This document shows, in pieces, positions 16,808-26,356 of a stretch of 64,000 bases of DNA. The position numbers and the translations under genes were made by a program. This stretch comes from CAVPTL01 sp963708725 (GTDB lineage: Bacteria; Actinomycetota; Thermoleophilia; Gaiellales; JAICJC01): NCBI GenBank assembly GCA_963708725.1, contig CAVPTL010000007.1, forward strand, positions 122,616 to 186,615. Reading direction: 5' to 3'. The notes beneath the pieces are model-generated. The model was not told the DNA's origin, ran no database searches, and saw only the letters and a program-made list of their open reading frames with translations. Position 1 is the first letter of the stretch. Each line of letters begins with the position of its first letter.

Positions 16808-17999
16808 CCGCGATCAGCTCCCAGGCCCTGGCCCACCGGGCGTAGGCCACGCAGTTGGCGTGGCCGTTACCGCAGTCACGCACCGGTGTCTTGGCAAACG
16901 AGACGGTGTCGAGGTAGGCGGAGTCGGTCACATGGTGATCGGTGCAGTAGCCGGGTTGCCGCGAGTCGAGCACCACGCACGCGTCCGGGTTGGACGGCGC
17001 CCACTGGATTGCCCTCGCGACGGTTGCCTGAACGATGGGAGTCGCGGTGTAGGCCAGCCACTTGAGCATGCAGTCGGGATGCGCGGCGGTGGAGGACATC
17101 ATCCACGAGTCGATCGATCCGGTCATGCCTTCGCTGGGAACGACGCTTGCCACCGGCTGACCGGCCGCCTTGAGTTGGGCGTACTGCGCCGAGCGCAGCT
17201 GGCCAAGCACCGCGGCTCCCTCAGTGAATTCGGCGACCGCACCCGCACCCGTCGACCAGTAGCTCCCGATCTGGGGGCGCTGGCGGTCGAGCGCGTGAAG
17301 CGCGGCGTGAAACTGCGGCTCGGTCAGCTCATACGGATCCGAGATCCCAAGCGACGGCTCAGCCGACTCGAGGTAGAGGGCTGCATCGGCGATGTACATC
17401 GGCGAGTCCGGCGCCGTCACCGCCCCGGCGTAGCTGCGCCCGTCGAACGCGACGCTCCAGCTCGTGGGCGGCGGATGCACCGCAATCGTGCTGTACACCA
17501 GCGGGTTGGCACCCCACATGTAGGCGACCCCGTAGTGGACGCCCGCGACTGTGGTTGCCGGAGGCGACTGCAGCTTGGGCGTGAGGCTGCCAAAGTCGGG
17601 AATCAGCGAGGTGTCGATCGGCGCAACGTCGTGGCGTGCGATCAACCGGCCCGCCACCTCCCCGGGAGCCGAGGCCCCGTCGAACTCTCCCGAGTGCATC
17701 ATCGCGAGCATCTGGCCCGCCGAAGGCGCATAGGTGACGCTGACGGCACAACCCGTGGCGGCACGAAACGGAGCGACGATGCCGGCGGGCACGAATCCGC
17801 GCCACGAAACAAGGTTCAGGGTGCGCTCGGTCACGCCGACCTGGGTGCGCATCGGCACCCCGTTTCCCCCTGAGGGAAGGGTCTCACCGGTTGGCAGCCC
17901 GCTGGTCGAGACCGCGCTGCTGGATCCGCCACAGCCCGCGGTGACCAGCAACAGCAGGCCTGCACCGAGCCCCGCCCACCGTCCACATCTGATCCGCAC
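16803..17999 (-). CDS. extracellular solute-binding lipoprotein (polyamine-type)
   Basis: 398 aa from GTG 17999. Lipoprotein signal with lipobox LVTAGCGG, followed by a low-complexity Ser/Gly/Thr linker. The mature part resembles the PotD/type 1 solute-binding family: NLVSWRGFVPAGIVAPFRAATGC at the first strand, GEFDGASAPG, and VAYMWGANPLVY. Such proteins capture spermidine, putrescine or related ligands and hand them to an ABC importer. No permease or ATPase is next to it, so it is an orphan here. Extra Cys pairs in the C-terminal third (DCGNGHANC) suggest disulphides. Confidence 0.8.
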   Translation of the reverse strand: MRIRCGRWAGLGAGLLLLVTAGCGGSSSAVSTSGLPTGETLPSGGNGVPMRTQVGVTERTLNLVSWRGFVPAGIVAPFRAATGCAVSVTYAPSAGQMLAMMHSGEFDGASAPGEVAGRLIARHDVAPIDTSLIPDFGSLTPKLQSPPATTVAGVHYGVAYMWGANPLVYSTIAVHPPPTSWSVAFDGRSYAGAVTAPDSPMYIADAALYLESAEPSLGISDPYELTEPQFHAALHALDRQRPQIGSYWSTGAGAVAEFTEGAAVLGQLRSAQYAQLKAAGQPVASVVPSEGMTGSIDSWMMSSTAAHPDCMLKWLAYTATPIVQATVARAIQWAPSNPDACVVLDSRQPGYCTDHHVTDSAYLDTVSFAKTPVRDCGNGHANCVAYARWARAWELIAG

Positions 18000-18079
18000 C
18001 TTGATGCCGCAATCTCCTACGTTGGAAGCGGTCCAATCTTCTCACCGCACACTCACACACCGCGCGTACCGTCCGTCGC

Positions 18080-18325
18080 ATGACCAAAACCGGAACATGT
18101 CAACTGCTGATCGACCCGGCCAGCGCGCAGATCGCCACACCCGACATCCAGCGCGCCGCCAACTGCGATGCCGATACCGCCTGGCGCTTCCCGCTTGGCG
18201 CAATGACTGCCACCGTGACCGGATCCATGGGCATCTTCACCCTGTCGCAGGAGCACGTGGATGCACTCGTCCGCCGCGCGCGCGAGCTGACGGCGTCCGA
18301 GGTGATTTACGCGGCTGATCGCTAA
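18080..18325 (+). CDS. small protein of unknown function
   Basis: 81 aa, soluble, no signal or helix in the membrane. ATG 18080 has TACCGT ending 7 nt upstream, the leaderless pattern common in this window. Visible features are only a short WRFPLG segment and a C-terminal helix (EHVDALVRRARELTASEV). I do not recognise a family. The stop overlaps that of the convergent oxidase by 4 bp (CTAA), the same arrangement as three other convergent pairs here, which supports its reality. Confidence 0.6.
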   Translation: MTKTGTCQLLIDPASAQIATPDIQRAANCDADTAWRFPLGAMTATVTGSMGIFTLSQEHVDALVRRARELTASEVIYAADR

Positions 18326-19566
18326 CGGCCGAGCCGAAACGGCTCGAGCCACCCGGGCCGGCCGCCGCGTGCCAGCTCGCACACCCCGATTGCGGTCGCC
18401 GGTGCGAGCGTGATCCCCAGCATGCCGTGCCCGGTCGCGACGATCAGGCCGCGGTGCCGTGGGTGCTCGCCGATGTAGGGCAGGCTGTCGGGCGTCGCCG
18501 GCCGAAGCCCCGCCCATCCGTCGTCGTCTGGATCGAGTGCCGTGGGGAACTCCCGCACATAGCCCGCGGTTTCCTCGAGCAGCTGGAGAGCGCGCCGGCG
18601 ATCGGCCCGGTCAGACGTGGCGCCGATCTCGAAGAAGCCCGCCACGCGAGTGAACCGTTCCATCGGGCTGACCCCGATCTTGGCCTCGCACAGGTAGAGC
18701 GCCCGGCCGAGCGCCGGCCCCGTCGTGACATCTGCGGAGTAGCCCTTCGCACCGATCAGCGCGAGCCGCACTCCCAGCGGCGCGACCAGCCTCCGCGATC
18801 CCAGGGCGGCGGCGACCACGACCTGCTCGGCCTCGATCCGCTGGCCGTCGGCGTCCACCCTCCAGCCCGCGCCGGCCGGCTTCAGCGATCGCACCGGCCG
18901 GCCCTCGAGCACCGACACCCCCTGCGCGTCGATCGCCGCTCGCAGCCCCTGCATGAACGAGACGGGATCGACGTGGCGATCGAGTTCGGCCAGGATCGCA
19001 GCAGAGACGTGATCGCCCAGCGCCGGCTCGATCGCACGAGCCTCATCACCGGAGAGTCGCTTCCAGGTTCCGGCGAACCCCTGCCGGGCGAGTTCGGCAA
19101 AGGTGAGGTCGAACCAGTGCAGACCCTCGTCCGAGCGGGCGACAGCCAGCAGCCCATCCGAATGCATCTCGAACTCGACACCGGCCGCGCGCATGGCATC
19201 CAACCCATCGAGCGTGCGGCTGCTGAGTCCAAGCAGCGCGGCCACGCCGCGGTTGAAGGTCACCGTGCGGCTGTTGGCGGTGAACCGCGTCAGCCACCGT
19301 ACCCACTCGGCGCTTGCCCGCGGCCGGATCACGAGCGCTCCACGAGGATCGAAGGCCGACCGCAGTCCGGCCACCGCCATGCCCGGCGCTGCCAGTGGCG
19401 TGCTCAGGCTGGGCGTGAACCAGCCGGTGTTGCCCCGCGACGCCCCCGCGCCGACGGTACGGGCCTCCACCAGGGTCACGTCGTGGCCCTCGGCGGACAG
19501 CGCCCACGCGCACGACAGCCCAATCGCACCCCCGCCCACGACCACGATCGACTTTCCGGCGCTCAC
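18322..19566 (-). CDS. FAD-dependent amino acid oxidase/dehydrogenase (DadA/ThiO-like)
   Basis: 414 aa from GTG 19566; TAGGAT ends 8 nt upstream. Longer open readings upstream overlap the divergent gene. The N-terminal dinucleotide fold is clear (VVVGGGAIGLSCAWAL, then LVEARTVGAGASRGNTGWF), and the C-terminal FAD contact is GHGMLGITLAPAT. The domain order and the LPYIG segment match the DAO family, nearest to D-amino acid dehydrogenase or glycine oxidase. It would oxidise an amine or amino acid, passing electrons to oxygen or the quinone pool. Divergent from the epimerase with a 32-bp gap. Confidence 0.85.
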   Translation of the reverse strand: MSAGKSIVVVGGGAIGLSCAWALSAEGHDVTLVEARTVGAGASRGNTGWFTPSLSTPLAAPGMAVAGLRSAFDPRGALVIRPRASAEWVRWLTRFTANSRTVTFNRGVAALLGLSSRTLDGLDAMRAAGVEFEMHSDGLLAVARSDEGLHWFDLTFAELARQGFAGTWKRLSGDEARAIEPALGDHVSAAILAELDRHVDPVSFMQGLRAAIDAQGVSVLEGRPVRSLKPAGAGWRVDADGQRIEAEQVVVAAALGSRRLVAPLGVRLALIGAKGYSADVTTGPALGRALYLCEAKIGVSPMERFTRVAGFFEIGATSDRADRRRALQLLEETAGYVREFPTALDPDDDGWAGLRPATPDSLPYIGEHPRHRGLIVATGHGMLGITLAPATAIGVCELARGGRPGWLEPFRLGR

Positions 19567-19598
19567 GCGGCGGGATCCTACTGATAGTTTGCCAACCG
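19567..19598. promoter_or_regulatory. 32-bp divergent promoter pair, probably leaderless
   Basis: On the minus strand TAGGAT (19580-19575) ends 8 nt before GTG 19566, and on the plus strand TAGTTT (19585-19590) ends 8 nt before ATG 19599. No ribosome site fits the plus gene. Both transcripts probably start close to their start codons. Confidence 0.5.
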
Positions 19599-20594
19599 AT
19601 GCGGATCCTGTTTCTCGGCGGCACCTCGTTCGTCGGACGCCACACCGTCGAGGCGGCGCTCGAGCGAGGGCACGAGGTCGCCTTCCTTCACCGCGGCCAC
19701 ACCGGAGCCGATCTCCATCCCGCGGCCGAGCGGATCGTCGCCGACCGCAAGGCCGACCTGGGGGCACTCGCGGGCCGCACGTTCGATGCGGTGATCGACA
19801 CCAGCGGCTATTTCCCGGCCGATGTCGAACGCTCCACCGCCGCGCTGCGGGAATCGGCCGGACGCTACCTGTTCGTCTCCACCCGAAGCGTGTACGCCGA
19901 CACCTCGACACCGGGGCTGACCGAGACCGCCGCGCTCGCCGAGCTACCGCCGGCCGAGCCCACCGACGCGATCACCGGGGAGAATTATGGCCCCCTGAAA
20001 GCGCTGTGCGAGGTTGTTGTCCGGCAGGCCTTCGGGGATCGCTCGATCATCCTGCGGCCGGGTCTGATCGTCGGCCCATACGATCCGACCGGCCGGTTTG
20101 CATACTGGCCGGCGCGGGTCGCCGAGGGCGGAGACGTGCTGTGTCCCGCGCCCGCCGAGCAGCCTGTTCAGGTGATCGACGCCCGTGACCTCGCGGCCTT
20201 CGCGCTCGACCTGGTCGAGGGCGGCGGCTCCGACACGTTCGACGTCGTCTGCCAGGGCGGCACGCTCACGTTCGAGGCCGTGATCGAGGCCTGCATCCAG
20301 GCGGCCGGCAGCGATGCTTCGCCAGTGTGGGTCGACGAGACCTTCTTGCTGGATCGCGACGTCGAACCGTGGAGCGAGCTCCCGCTGTGGACTCCCGGCG
20401 AGGAGATGTCCGGCTTTCAGCGCTCCGACGTCTCCAAAGCCCTGGCGGCCGGATTACGTGTGAGGCCGATGCTCGAGACCGTCCGCGACACGCTCGCGTG
20501 GCTGGCGACGGCCGGTCCGCAGGGCGGTCGTCCGTTGACCCGTGAGCGCGAGGCCTCGCTACTTGCCGAGTGGTCGGGTAACGTGAGTGCATGA
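19599..20594 (+). CDS. NAD-dependent epimerase/dehydratase family protein
   Basis: 331 aa. Extended-SDR-like Rossmann fold: LFLGGTSFVGRHTVEAALERG at the N-terminus, VIDTSGYFPADV, VSTRSVYAD, and YGPLKALCE as the YxxxK pair, then LRPGLIVGPYDPTGRFAYW. It resembles the atypical epimerases found in actinobacteria and plant RNA-binding-type epimerases rather than galE itself. Substrate unknown, perhaps a nucleotide sugar. The stop overlaps the ATG of the next gene (ATGA). Confidence 0.8.
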   Translation: MRILFLGGTSFVGRHTVEAALERGHEVAFLHRGHTGADLHPAAERIVADRKADLGALAGRTFDAVIDTSGYFPADVERSTAALRESAGRYLFVSTRSVYADTSTPGLTETAALAELPPAEPTDAITGENYGPLKALCEVVVRQAFGDRSIILRPGLIVGPYDPTGRFAYWPARVAEGGDVLCPAPAEQPVQVIDARDLAAFALDLVEGGGSDTFDVVCQGGTLTFEAVIEACIQAAGSDASPVWVDETFLLDRDVEPWSELPLWTPGEEMSGFQRSDVSKALAAGLRVRPMLETVRDTLAWLATAGPQGGRPLTREREASLLAEWSGNVSA

Positions 20595-20890
20595 GCCAGC
20601 CACCTCCTCAGTACGGCGCGCCCCAGCCCCAGGCGTCGCAGCCACCGCCGGATTCATCCGGATGGTCGGGTGCCCAGATCGCGCTTGCGATCTCGACGGC
20701 GTTGGTGGCGCTGCTCGTGGGCGTCCTGATCGGGATGCAGTTCGGCGGCGACGACAGCAGCCAAAAGACGCAGACGGTCAGGGTCTCTCACGAGACGACG
20801 GTGTCGGGCGCGACGGTCACCGAGACCCAGACCGAGACCAGCACCGAGACCGAGACCGAGACGACGACGGTCACCGCGCCGACGTCGTAG
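20591..20890 (+). CDS. small single-pass membrane protein with low-complexity tails
   Basis: 99 aa. Pro/Gln-rich cytoplasmic N-terminus (about residues 1-28), one membrane helix (ALAISTALVALLVGVLIGMQF), and an exported tail that becomes almost entirely Thr and Glu (TETQTETSTETETETTT). The tail is encoded by imperfect GAGACC repeats at 20821-20864. It is coupled to the epimerase by ATGA and its 3' end overlaps the convergent ligase gene by 20 bp. No family recognised; the layout resembles actinobacterial linker or anchor proteins. Confidence 0.6.
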   Translation: MSQPPPQYGAPQPQASQPPPDSSGWSGAQIALAISTALVALLVGVLIGMQFGGDDSSQKTQTVRVSHETTVSGATVTETQTETSTETETETTTVTAPTS

Positions 20891-22454
20891 CCCGCGCGGC
20901 CCGCTCGCGCTCGACCAGCACCCGGCGCAGCAGCTTCCCGGCCGGTGACTTGGGGATCTCGTCGATGAACTCGACCTCCCGCACCCGCTCGTGCGGAGCC
21001 ACCTGCGCCGCGACGAACGCCATCAGGTCGACTTCCGACACCTCGCCGGCCCTGACCACGAACGCCTTGGGGATCTCTCCCGCCTCGTCATCGGCGACGG
21101 GCACCACGCAGGCGTCGGCCACCGCCGGGTGGGTGTGCAAAACCGCCTCCAGCATCGCCGGCGGCACCTGGTAGCCCTTGAACTTGATCAACTCCTTGAG
21201 CCGGTCGACCACCCTCCAGCCGCCGGCATCGTCGTACATGCCGACGTCGCCGGTGTGGAGCCAGCCGTCACCGTCAAGTGTGTGGGCGGTGGCCTCGGCG
21301 TCGTTGAGATAGCCGAGCATCACCTGAGGCCCGCGAATCAGGATCTCTCCGGGCACGCCGGGCGCGGCGTCGGCACCGGTCTCGACATCGAGCACGCGGG
21401 CCTCGGTATTGGGCAAGAGACTCCCGATGGAGCCCGGCTGGTGGGGCTCATACAGCGGCGTGCAGTGGGTCACCGGGCTTGCCTCGGTGAGGCCGTAGCC
21501 CTGCTGGATCCGGACTCCGATGCGATCCTCGCACAGCTTCTCGAGCGCGGCATCGAGCGGTGCTGCGCCTGAGTTCACCACCTCGAGCGACGAGCCGTCG
21601 AAGCCATCGACGATCGGGTGCTTGGCCAGCGCGACGATGATCGGCGGCACCACGAATGCCCGCGTTATCCGGTGGTGTTCGACGCTTCGCAGGAACAGCT
21701 CGAGGTCGAATCGCGCCAGCGTCACGATCACGCCGCCCGACAGCAGGCCGATGTTCATGACGGCGGTCTGCCCGTAGATATGAAAGAACGGCAACACGCC
21801 CGCCAGCACATCGTCCTCGCTGATCGGGACGTGGCAGATCATCTGGGCGACGTTGGCGACCATGTTCTGGTGGGTGAGCATGACGCCCTTGGCGAAGCCG
21901 GTGGTGCCGCTCGAGTAGGGCAGCGCCACGAGCGCGGTCGCCGGGTCGAGCCGGGGCGTGACCAGGTCGTCAGCATTTCCCAGCATCTGCTCGTACCCGA
22001 CTGCGCCAGGTGAGCTCACACCGTCGAGCGTGAACACGGCCTCAACACCCGCCGCCGCGGCTGCCGGTAGCGCGCGGTCGAGCATCGCGCCGATCGTGAA
22101 CAGAAACCGTGCGCCGGAGTTTCGCAGCTGCTCGGCCAGCTCTCGCTCGGTGTACAGCCCGTTGACCGTGGTGCTGGTACCGCCGGCGCGTGCGATCCCG
22201 AAGTAGGCGACCGGGTACTCCGGGATGTTGGGGGCAAAGATCCCCGCCACCTGACCCGGTTCGAACCCGCGGGCCTGAAGCCCGGCGGCGAGCCGGCGGG
22301 TGAGCAGGTCGAGCTGGCCATACGTGATGGTGTGCCCGGTCACCGCATCGATCAGGGCCGGCCGCTCGCCGCGCGCGGCGGCGTGTTCGAGTACCAGGTC
22401 GTGCAGGGTGACGTCGGGGATCTCGATCTCAGGCGTGGGACTGGTGTAGATCAT
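20871..22454 (-). CDS. acyl-CoA synthetase, 4-coumarate-CoA ligase-like
   Basis: 527 aa; ATG 22454 has AAAGGTG 5 nt upstream. ANL superfamily: P-loop YSSGTTGFAKGVMLTH, then GYGLTEASP, the hinge YDDAGGWRVVDRLKELIKFKG and the catalytic C-terminal lysine in PKSPAGKLLRR. It activates a carboxylic acid to its CoA thioester through an acyl-adenylate. Last gene of the beta-oxidation operon, 13 bp after the acyl-CoA dehydrogenase, so it most likely supplies the acyl-CoA substrate for the pathway. Aromatic or fatty acid preference cannot be decided. Confidence 0.9.
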   Translation of the reverse strand: MIYTSPTPEIEIPDVTLHDLVLEHAAARGERPALIDAVTGHTITYGQLDLLTRRLAAGLQARGFEPGQVAGIFAPNIPEYPVAYFGIARAGGTSTTVNGLYTERELAEQLRNSGARFLFTIGAMLDRALPAAAAAGVEAVFTLDGVSSPGAVGYEQMLGNADDLVTPRLDPATALVALPYSSGTTGFAKGVMLTHQNMVANVAQMICHVPISEDDVLAGVLPFFHIYGQTAVMNIGLLSGGVIVTLARFDLELFLRSVEHHRITRAFVVPPIIVALAKHPIVDGFDGSSLEVVNSGAAPLDAALEKLCEDRIGVRIQQGYGLTEASPVTHCTPLYEPHQPGSIGSLLPNTEARVLDVETGADAAPGVPGEILIRGPQVMLGYLNDAEATAHTLDGDGWLHTGDVGMYDDAGGWRVVDRLKELIKFKGYQVPPAMLEAVLHTHPAVADACVVPVADDEAGEIPKAFVVRAGEVSEVDLMAFVAAQVAPHERVREVEFIDEIPKSPAGKLLRRVLVERERAARATTSAR

Positions 22455-22467
22455 TGGTCACCTTTCG

Positions 22468-24231
22468 TCACTCGCCGATCACGGCGATCATTGCCTTTCC
22501 CGATTGCACGATCTCGGCCAGACCAGCCGTTTCCGGAAGCACCCGGCCGACGAAGAATCGCCCCGCAGCAAGCTTCTGATCCCGAAACTCGGGAGTCACC
22601 TCGGTCGACGCCAGCACGGCCTCGGCCATCCGCAGCCACAGCGAGGCAAACACGGTGAGCGAGAACAGCCGCAGGTAGTCGGTTGCTGCGGCGGCGATCT
22701 CTCCGCCGTCGGCCAGCCCGCTCTCGACCAGCCAGATGGTCGTCTCCTGGAGACGCTCGAACGCGACCCGCAGGCCCTCCACGAACTCGGCCGCCTCGGG
22801 AGGGTGGTCGGCGGCCAGCTGCGCATCGACGAGATGGAAGAAGCGGCGGGCCAGCCGGCCCTGATGCAAGGCCAGCTTGCGGCCGGCCAGGTCGAGCGCC
22901 TGGACACCGTTGGTGCCCTCGTAGATCTGGCTGATACGCGCGTCACGCGCCAGCTGCTCGACGCCCGACTCGGTGATGTAGCCGTGTCCGCCGTACACCC
23001 CGACCGCAAGGCTTGCAGCCTCGGCGCCGTTGTCGGTGCAGGCCGCTTTCATGATCGGCGTGAGCAGCGCGACCAGATCGTCGGCGACCTGTCGCCGGTC
23101 GCCGTCGGGATGGTGATGGGAGATGTCCATCTCGGTGGCCAGCCAGATCGCGAGCGCCCGGCCGGCCTCGGTCAACGATCGCATCCGAAGCAGAACGCGG
23201 CGCACATCGGGGTGGACGATGATCGGATCGGCCTGGCCGCGCGGCGTCCCGGGAGCCCTGCCCTGGCGCCGCTCCCTGGCGTAGGCAAGGGCTGACTGGT
23301 GGGCGATCTCGCCCATCCCCACGCCCTGCACCCCCACCCCCAGCCGCGCCCGGTTCATCATCGTGAACATCTGCGCCATGCCGGTGTGCGGCTCGCCAAC
23401 CAGCTCGCCGACAGCCTCGTCGAACACGAGCATGCAGGTGGCCGAGCCACGGATTCCCATCTTGTGCTCGATCGATGCGCACTCCACGCCGTTTCGCTCT
23501 CCCAGCCGGCCGTCGGTCTCCACCAGCCGTTTTGGCACGATGAACAGCGAGATGCCCGCGGTTCCCGGTGGGGCGTTGGGCAGGCGGGCCAGGACGAGGT
23601 GGACGATCTGCTCGGTCATGTCGTGATCGCCGGCGGTGATGAAGATCTTGGTGCCAGAGATCCGATGACCGCCGTCCTCGGTGGGGGTCGCGCGCGTGGT
23701 CAGCAGTCCCAGGTCGGTGCCTGCCTGTGGCTCGGTCAGACACATGGTGCCGCTCCACTCTCCCGACGCCAGGCGGGGTACGTATCGGTCGATCTGCTCG
23801 TCTGTTGCGTGAGCGCAGAGCGCGTTGGCCGCGCCCGCGGTCAGCAGCGGATAGGTCGCGAAAGCGAGGTTGGCCGAGCAGGCCATCTCCTCGAAGGCGA
23901 CGCTCAGCACCTCGGGCAGCCCGCTGCCGCCGCGCTCGGCGGGGATCGCCACCCCGCACCAGCCCCCGGCGGCGAGCTTGGCGTGGGCATCGCGAAACCC
24001 GGTGGGCGTGAACACCTGCCCCGATTCGAACCGGCAGCCCTCCCGGTCTCCGACGGTGTTCAGCGGCAGCAACACCGACTCGCTGTAGGCCGCAGCCTCG
24101 GCGATCACGTCCAGCGCGACGTCGAGCGTGGCCTCCTCATAGCCCGGCAGAGCGGCGATCTGCTTCGAGTAGCCGAACACCTCGTCGATCAGGAACCGGA
24201 AGTCGGCCGTCGGAGCGGAGTAGGTCTGCAC
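22468..24231 (-). CDS. acyl-CoA dehydrogenase (FadE type)
   Basis: 587 aa from GTG 24231, 1 bp after the stop of the upstream gene. FAD-containing acyl-CoA dehydrogenase: MCLTEPQAGTDLG, ISGTKIFITAGDHDM, HKMGIRGSATC, and YGGHGYITESGVEQLARDAR, with QIYEGTNGVQALDL near the active-site end. It is longer than the short-chain enzymes, with an N-terminal extension and a C-terminal DUF-like domain of about 120 residues, as in the long-chain enzymes of actinobacteria. It makes the trans-2-enoyl-CoA used by the FadN-type protein. Confidence 0.92.
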   Translation of the reverse strand: MQTYSAPTADFRFLIDEVFGYSKQIAALPGYEEATLDVALDVIAEAAAYSESVLLPLNTVGDREGCRFESGQVFTPTGFRDAHAKLAAGGWCGVAIPAERGGSGLPEVLSVAFEEMACSANLAFATYPLLTAGAANALCAHATDEQIDRYVPRLASGEWSGTMCLTEPQAGTDLGLLTTRATPTEDGGHRISGTKIFITAGDHDMTEQIVHLVLARLPNAPPGTAGISLFIVPKRLVETDGRLGERNGVECASIEHKMGIRGSATCMLVFDEAVGELVGEPHTGMAQMFTMMNRARLGVGVQGVGMGEIAHQSALAYARERRQGRAPGTPRGQADPIIVHPDVRRVLLRMRSLTEAGRALAIWLATEMDISHHHPDGDRRQVADDLVALLTPIMKAACTDNGAEAASLAVGVYGGHGYITESGVEQLARDARISQIYEGTNGVQALDLAGRKLALHQGRLARRFFHLVDAQLAADHPPEAAEFVEGLRVAFERLQETTIWLVESGLADGGEIAAAATDYLRLFSLTVFASLWLRMAEAVLASTEVTPEFRDQKLAAGRFFVGRVLPETAGLAEIVQSGKAMIAVIGE

Positions 24232-24232
24232 G

Positions 24233-26356
24233 TCAGTTCCTCAGCGGCTTTCCGGTCGCCAGCATGTGACTGATGCGATCGAGCGTCTGTGGGTGACGAA
24301 CCAGCCGCGCGATTCCGGCCAGCTCCAGCTCTGAGATCAGGCCCTCGGGTACCGGCTCGGTGGGATCGGAGCCGCCTCCGGTCAGCACCTGGGCGTACTC
24401 GCCGACGAGCACCAGGTCATAGTCGGTGGCTCCCGTGGTGGCCGCGCGCTGGCGCGCCGTCAGCTCGAGCGTGGCCTGGCCGGCGGGCCCTGCGACGGTC
24501 AGCATCCGCGGCTCCGGTGGCACGTAGCCGTCGGCGAGTTCGAGCGCCAGCGTCCTGGCGTCGGCCAACAGCCGGTCGCGGTTGGGGGTGATCCGGTCGG
24601 TCGGCCGCAGGTAGCCCAGCTCTTTCGCGTTCTGGGCGGAGGTCGAGACACGGGCGGTGGCGATCACCTCGAACGCCTTGGCCGCGGGCGGCATCGGCCC
24701 GCCGGGCGACGACTCGCTGGCGCGGATCAGAAGCTCACGGCAGCCGCCCCAGGCCGGCAAGAGGCCGACGCCGAGCTCGACCAGTCCCATGTAGGTCTCG
24801 GTGTGCGCCTGCACCGCGTCGCAGTGCATCAGCACCTCACAGCCGCCTCCCAGGCAGCGGCCTGTGGGCGCGCCGATCACCGGCACCGGCGCGAACTTGA
24901 GGCCGTCGAACGCCCGCTGGCCCCGCACCCCGAACTGATCCAGCCGATCCCAGGCGGCGACGTTGGCGAGCGTGAGCAGATGCGCGAGGTTGCCTCCGGT
25001 CGAGAAGAACGCACCCTCGTTGTAGATCACAAGCGCACGAAATCGCTCGCCCGCGGCGGCGACGGTGCGCTCGATCAGCTCGAGCAGGTGATCGTCGATG
25101 GCATTGGCCTTGGTGTGGAACTCAAGGCAGGCGACTCCGTCGCCGGCGTCCCACAGCGAGGCCGAGGCGTTGCTCTCCAACGGCGGATGTGCTTTGAGGT
25201 CTGCGAGCAGCACAACTCCCGGCCTTCGCACCGGTGGCGGCGCCGGCGCGCCGGTGACCTCGTGCATCAGCTCGAACGGGCCGCGTTTCCAGTTGAAGCC
25301 GCGCACCATCGCGAGGTCGATCAGCTGCGGCCGGTCGGTGACGTCGGGCACCATCGCGGCCGCGTAGTCGAGCACCTTGGAGCGAACGGTCGAGGCGTAG
25401 TCGCCGTAGCGATCGTCGGCGCTCGCGTCCAGCCGCGCCGCCGTGGCGGGCCGGTACTCGAGCGTCTCGAGATCGACCGCGAACCGCTTGCCGTCAACGC
25501 GCGTGTAAAACCCCTTGCCCGCCGCCCGCCCGGTGGCGCCCATCGCGACCATCCGCCGGAACAGGTCGATGTGCGGCGGCACCGCATGCCACGGATCGTC
25601 AGCGGGTAACAGCCGGTCGAGTGAGGCGGTGACGTGCTCGTGCAGCCCGAGTCCGACCAGATCCATCAGCCCGAACACACCGGTGCGTGGCGCGCCCATC
25701 GCCGCGGTCATCAACGCGTCGGCCTCCTCCACGGTCAGCCCCCGGGCAAGGGCCTCGGCGATCGCGGTCGCGATCCAGTAGACGCCCAGGCGATTGGCGA
25801 CAAACCCCGGAGTGTCGTTACAGCGAACGACCGCCTTTCCGAGCCGGACGTCGGCGAACTCCTCCACCATCTCGACCGCCTCGGGACGAGTGTCGCGTCC
25901 GGGCACCGTCTCCAACAGCTGCATGTAGCGCGGCGGGTTGAAGAAGTGGGTGACCAGAAAATCCGGGCCAAGACCTTCGGGGGCGCCGTCGAGCAGCTGC
26001 GATAGCGGGATCGTGGAGGTGTTCGACGAGACGACCGATCCCGGCTTTCGGGCCTCGTCGAGCCGGCGGTAGAGCTCCTGCTTGGCGGCCACGTCTTCGA
26101 TGATCGCCTCGACGATCCAGTCGGCCTGGGCGAGCTCGGCCAGGTCGCCATCGAGCGATGCCGGCGTGATCAACCGCGCCGCGCGGCCATCGACCAGTGG
26201 AGTGGGCTTTCGCTTTGGGAGTGCTGCGATGGCGGTGGCCGCGGCGTCGCCGAGGTCGAGCACCACGACCGGGACACCGGCATTTGCAATGTGCGCAGCG
26301 ATTCCCGCGCCCATCGTGCCCGCACCGATCACCGCCGCCGAGCGGATCGCGCTCAC
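24233..26356 (-). CDS. bifunctional 3-hydroxyacyl-CoA dehydrogenase/enoyl-CoA hydratase (FadN type)
   Basis: 707 aa from GTG 26356, overlapping the thiolase stop (GTGA); longer readings run through the thiolase. The dehydrogenase comes first: NAD motif VIGAGTMGAGIAAH, SSNTSTIPLSQL, HFFNPPRYMQLLE and NDTPGFVANRLG. The hydratase-like half follows from about residue 410 (GGNLAHLLTLA, GAPTGRCLGGGCEVLMHCD, GVGLLPAWGG). This HAD-then-hydratase order is that of FadN, not FadB. It hydrates enoyl-CoA and oxidises the product to 3-ketoacyl-CoA. Confidence 0.9.
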   Translation of the reverse strand: MSAIRSAAVIGAGTMGAGIAAHIANAGVPVVVLDLGDAAATAIAALPKRKPTPLVDGRAARLITPASLDGDLAELAQADWIVEAIIEDVAAKQELYRRLDEARKPGSVVSSNTSTIPLSQLLDGAPEGLGPDFLVTHFFNPPRYMQLLETVPGRDTRPEAVEMVEEFADVRLGKAVVRCNDTPGFVANRLGVYWIATAIAEALARGLTVEEADALMTAAMGAPRTGVFGLMDLVGLGLHEHVTASLDRLLPADDPWHAVPPHIDLFRRMVAMGATGRAAGKGFYTRVDGKRFAVDLETLEYRPATAARLDASADDRYGDYASTVRSKVLDYAAAMVPDVTDRPQLIDLAMVRGFNWKRGPFELMHEVTGAPAPPPVRRPGVVLLADLKAHPPLESNASASLWDAGDGVACLEFHTKANAIDDHLLELIERTVAAAGERFRALVIYNEGAFFSTGGNLAHLLTLANVAAWDRLDQFGVRGQRAFDGLKFAPVPVIGAPTGRCLGGGCEVLMHCDAVQAHTETYMGLVELGVGLLPAWGGCRELLIRASESSPGGPMPPAAKAFEVIATARVSTSAQNAKELGYLRPTDRITPNRDRLLADARTLALELADGYVPPEPRMLTVAGPAGQATLELTARQRAATTGATDYDLVLVGEYAQVLTGGGSDPTEPVPEGLISELELAGIARLVRHPQTLDRISHMLATGKPLRN

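Noticed and set aside
20821..20864. Tandem GAGACC-like repeat as a non-coding repeat
   Set aside because: It encodes the Thr/Glu-rich tail of the small membrane protein and keeps frame; treated as coding low complexity.
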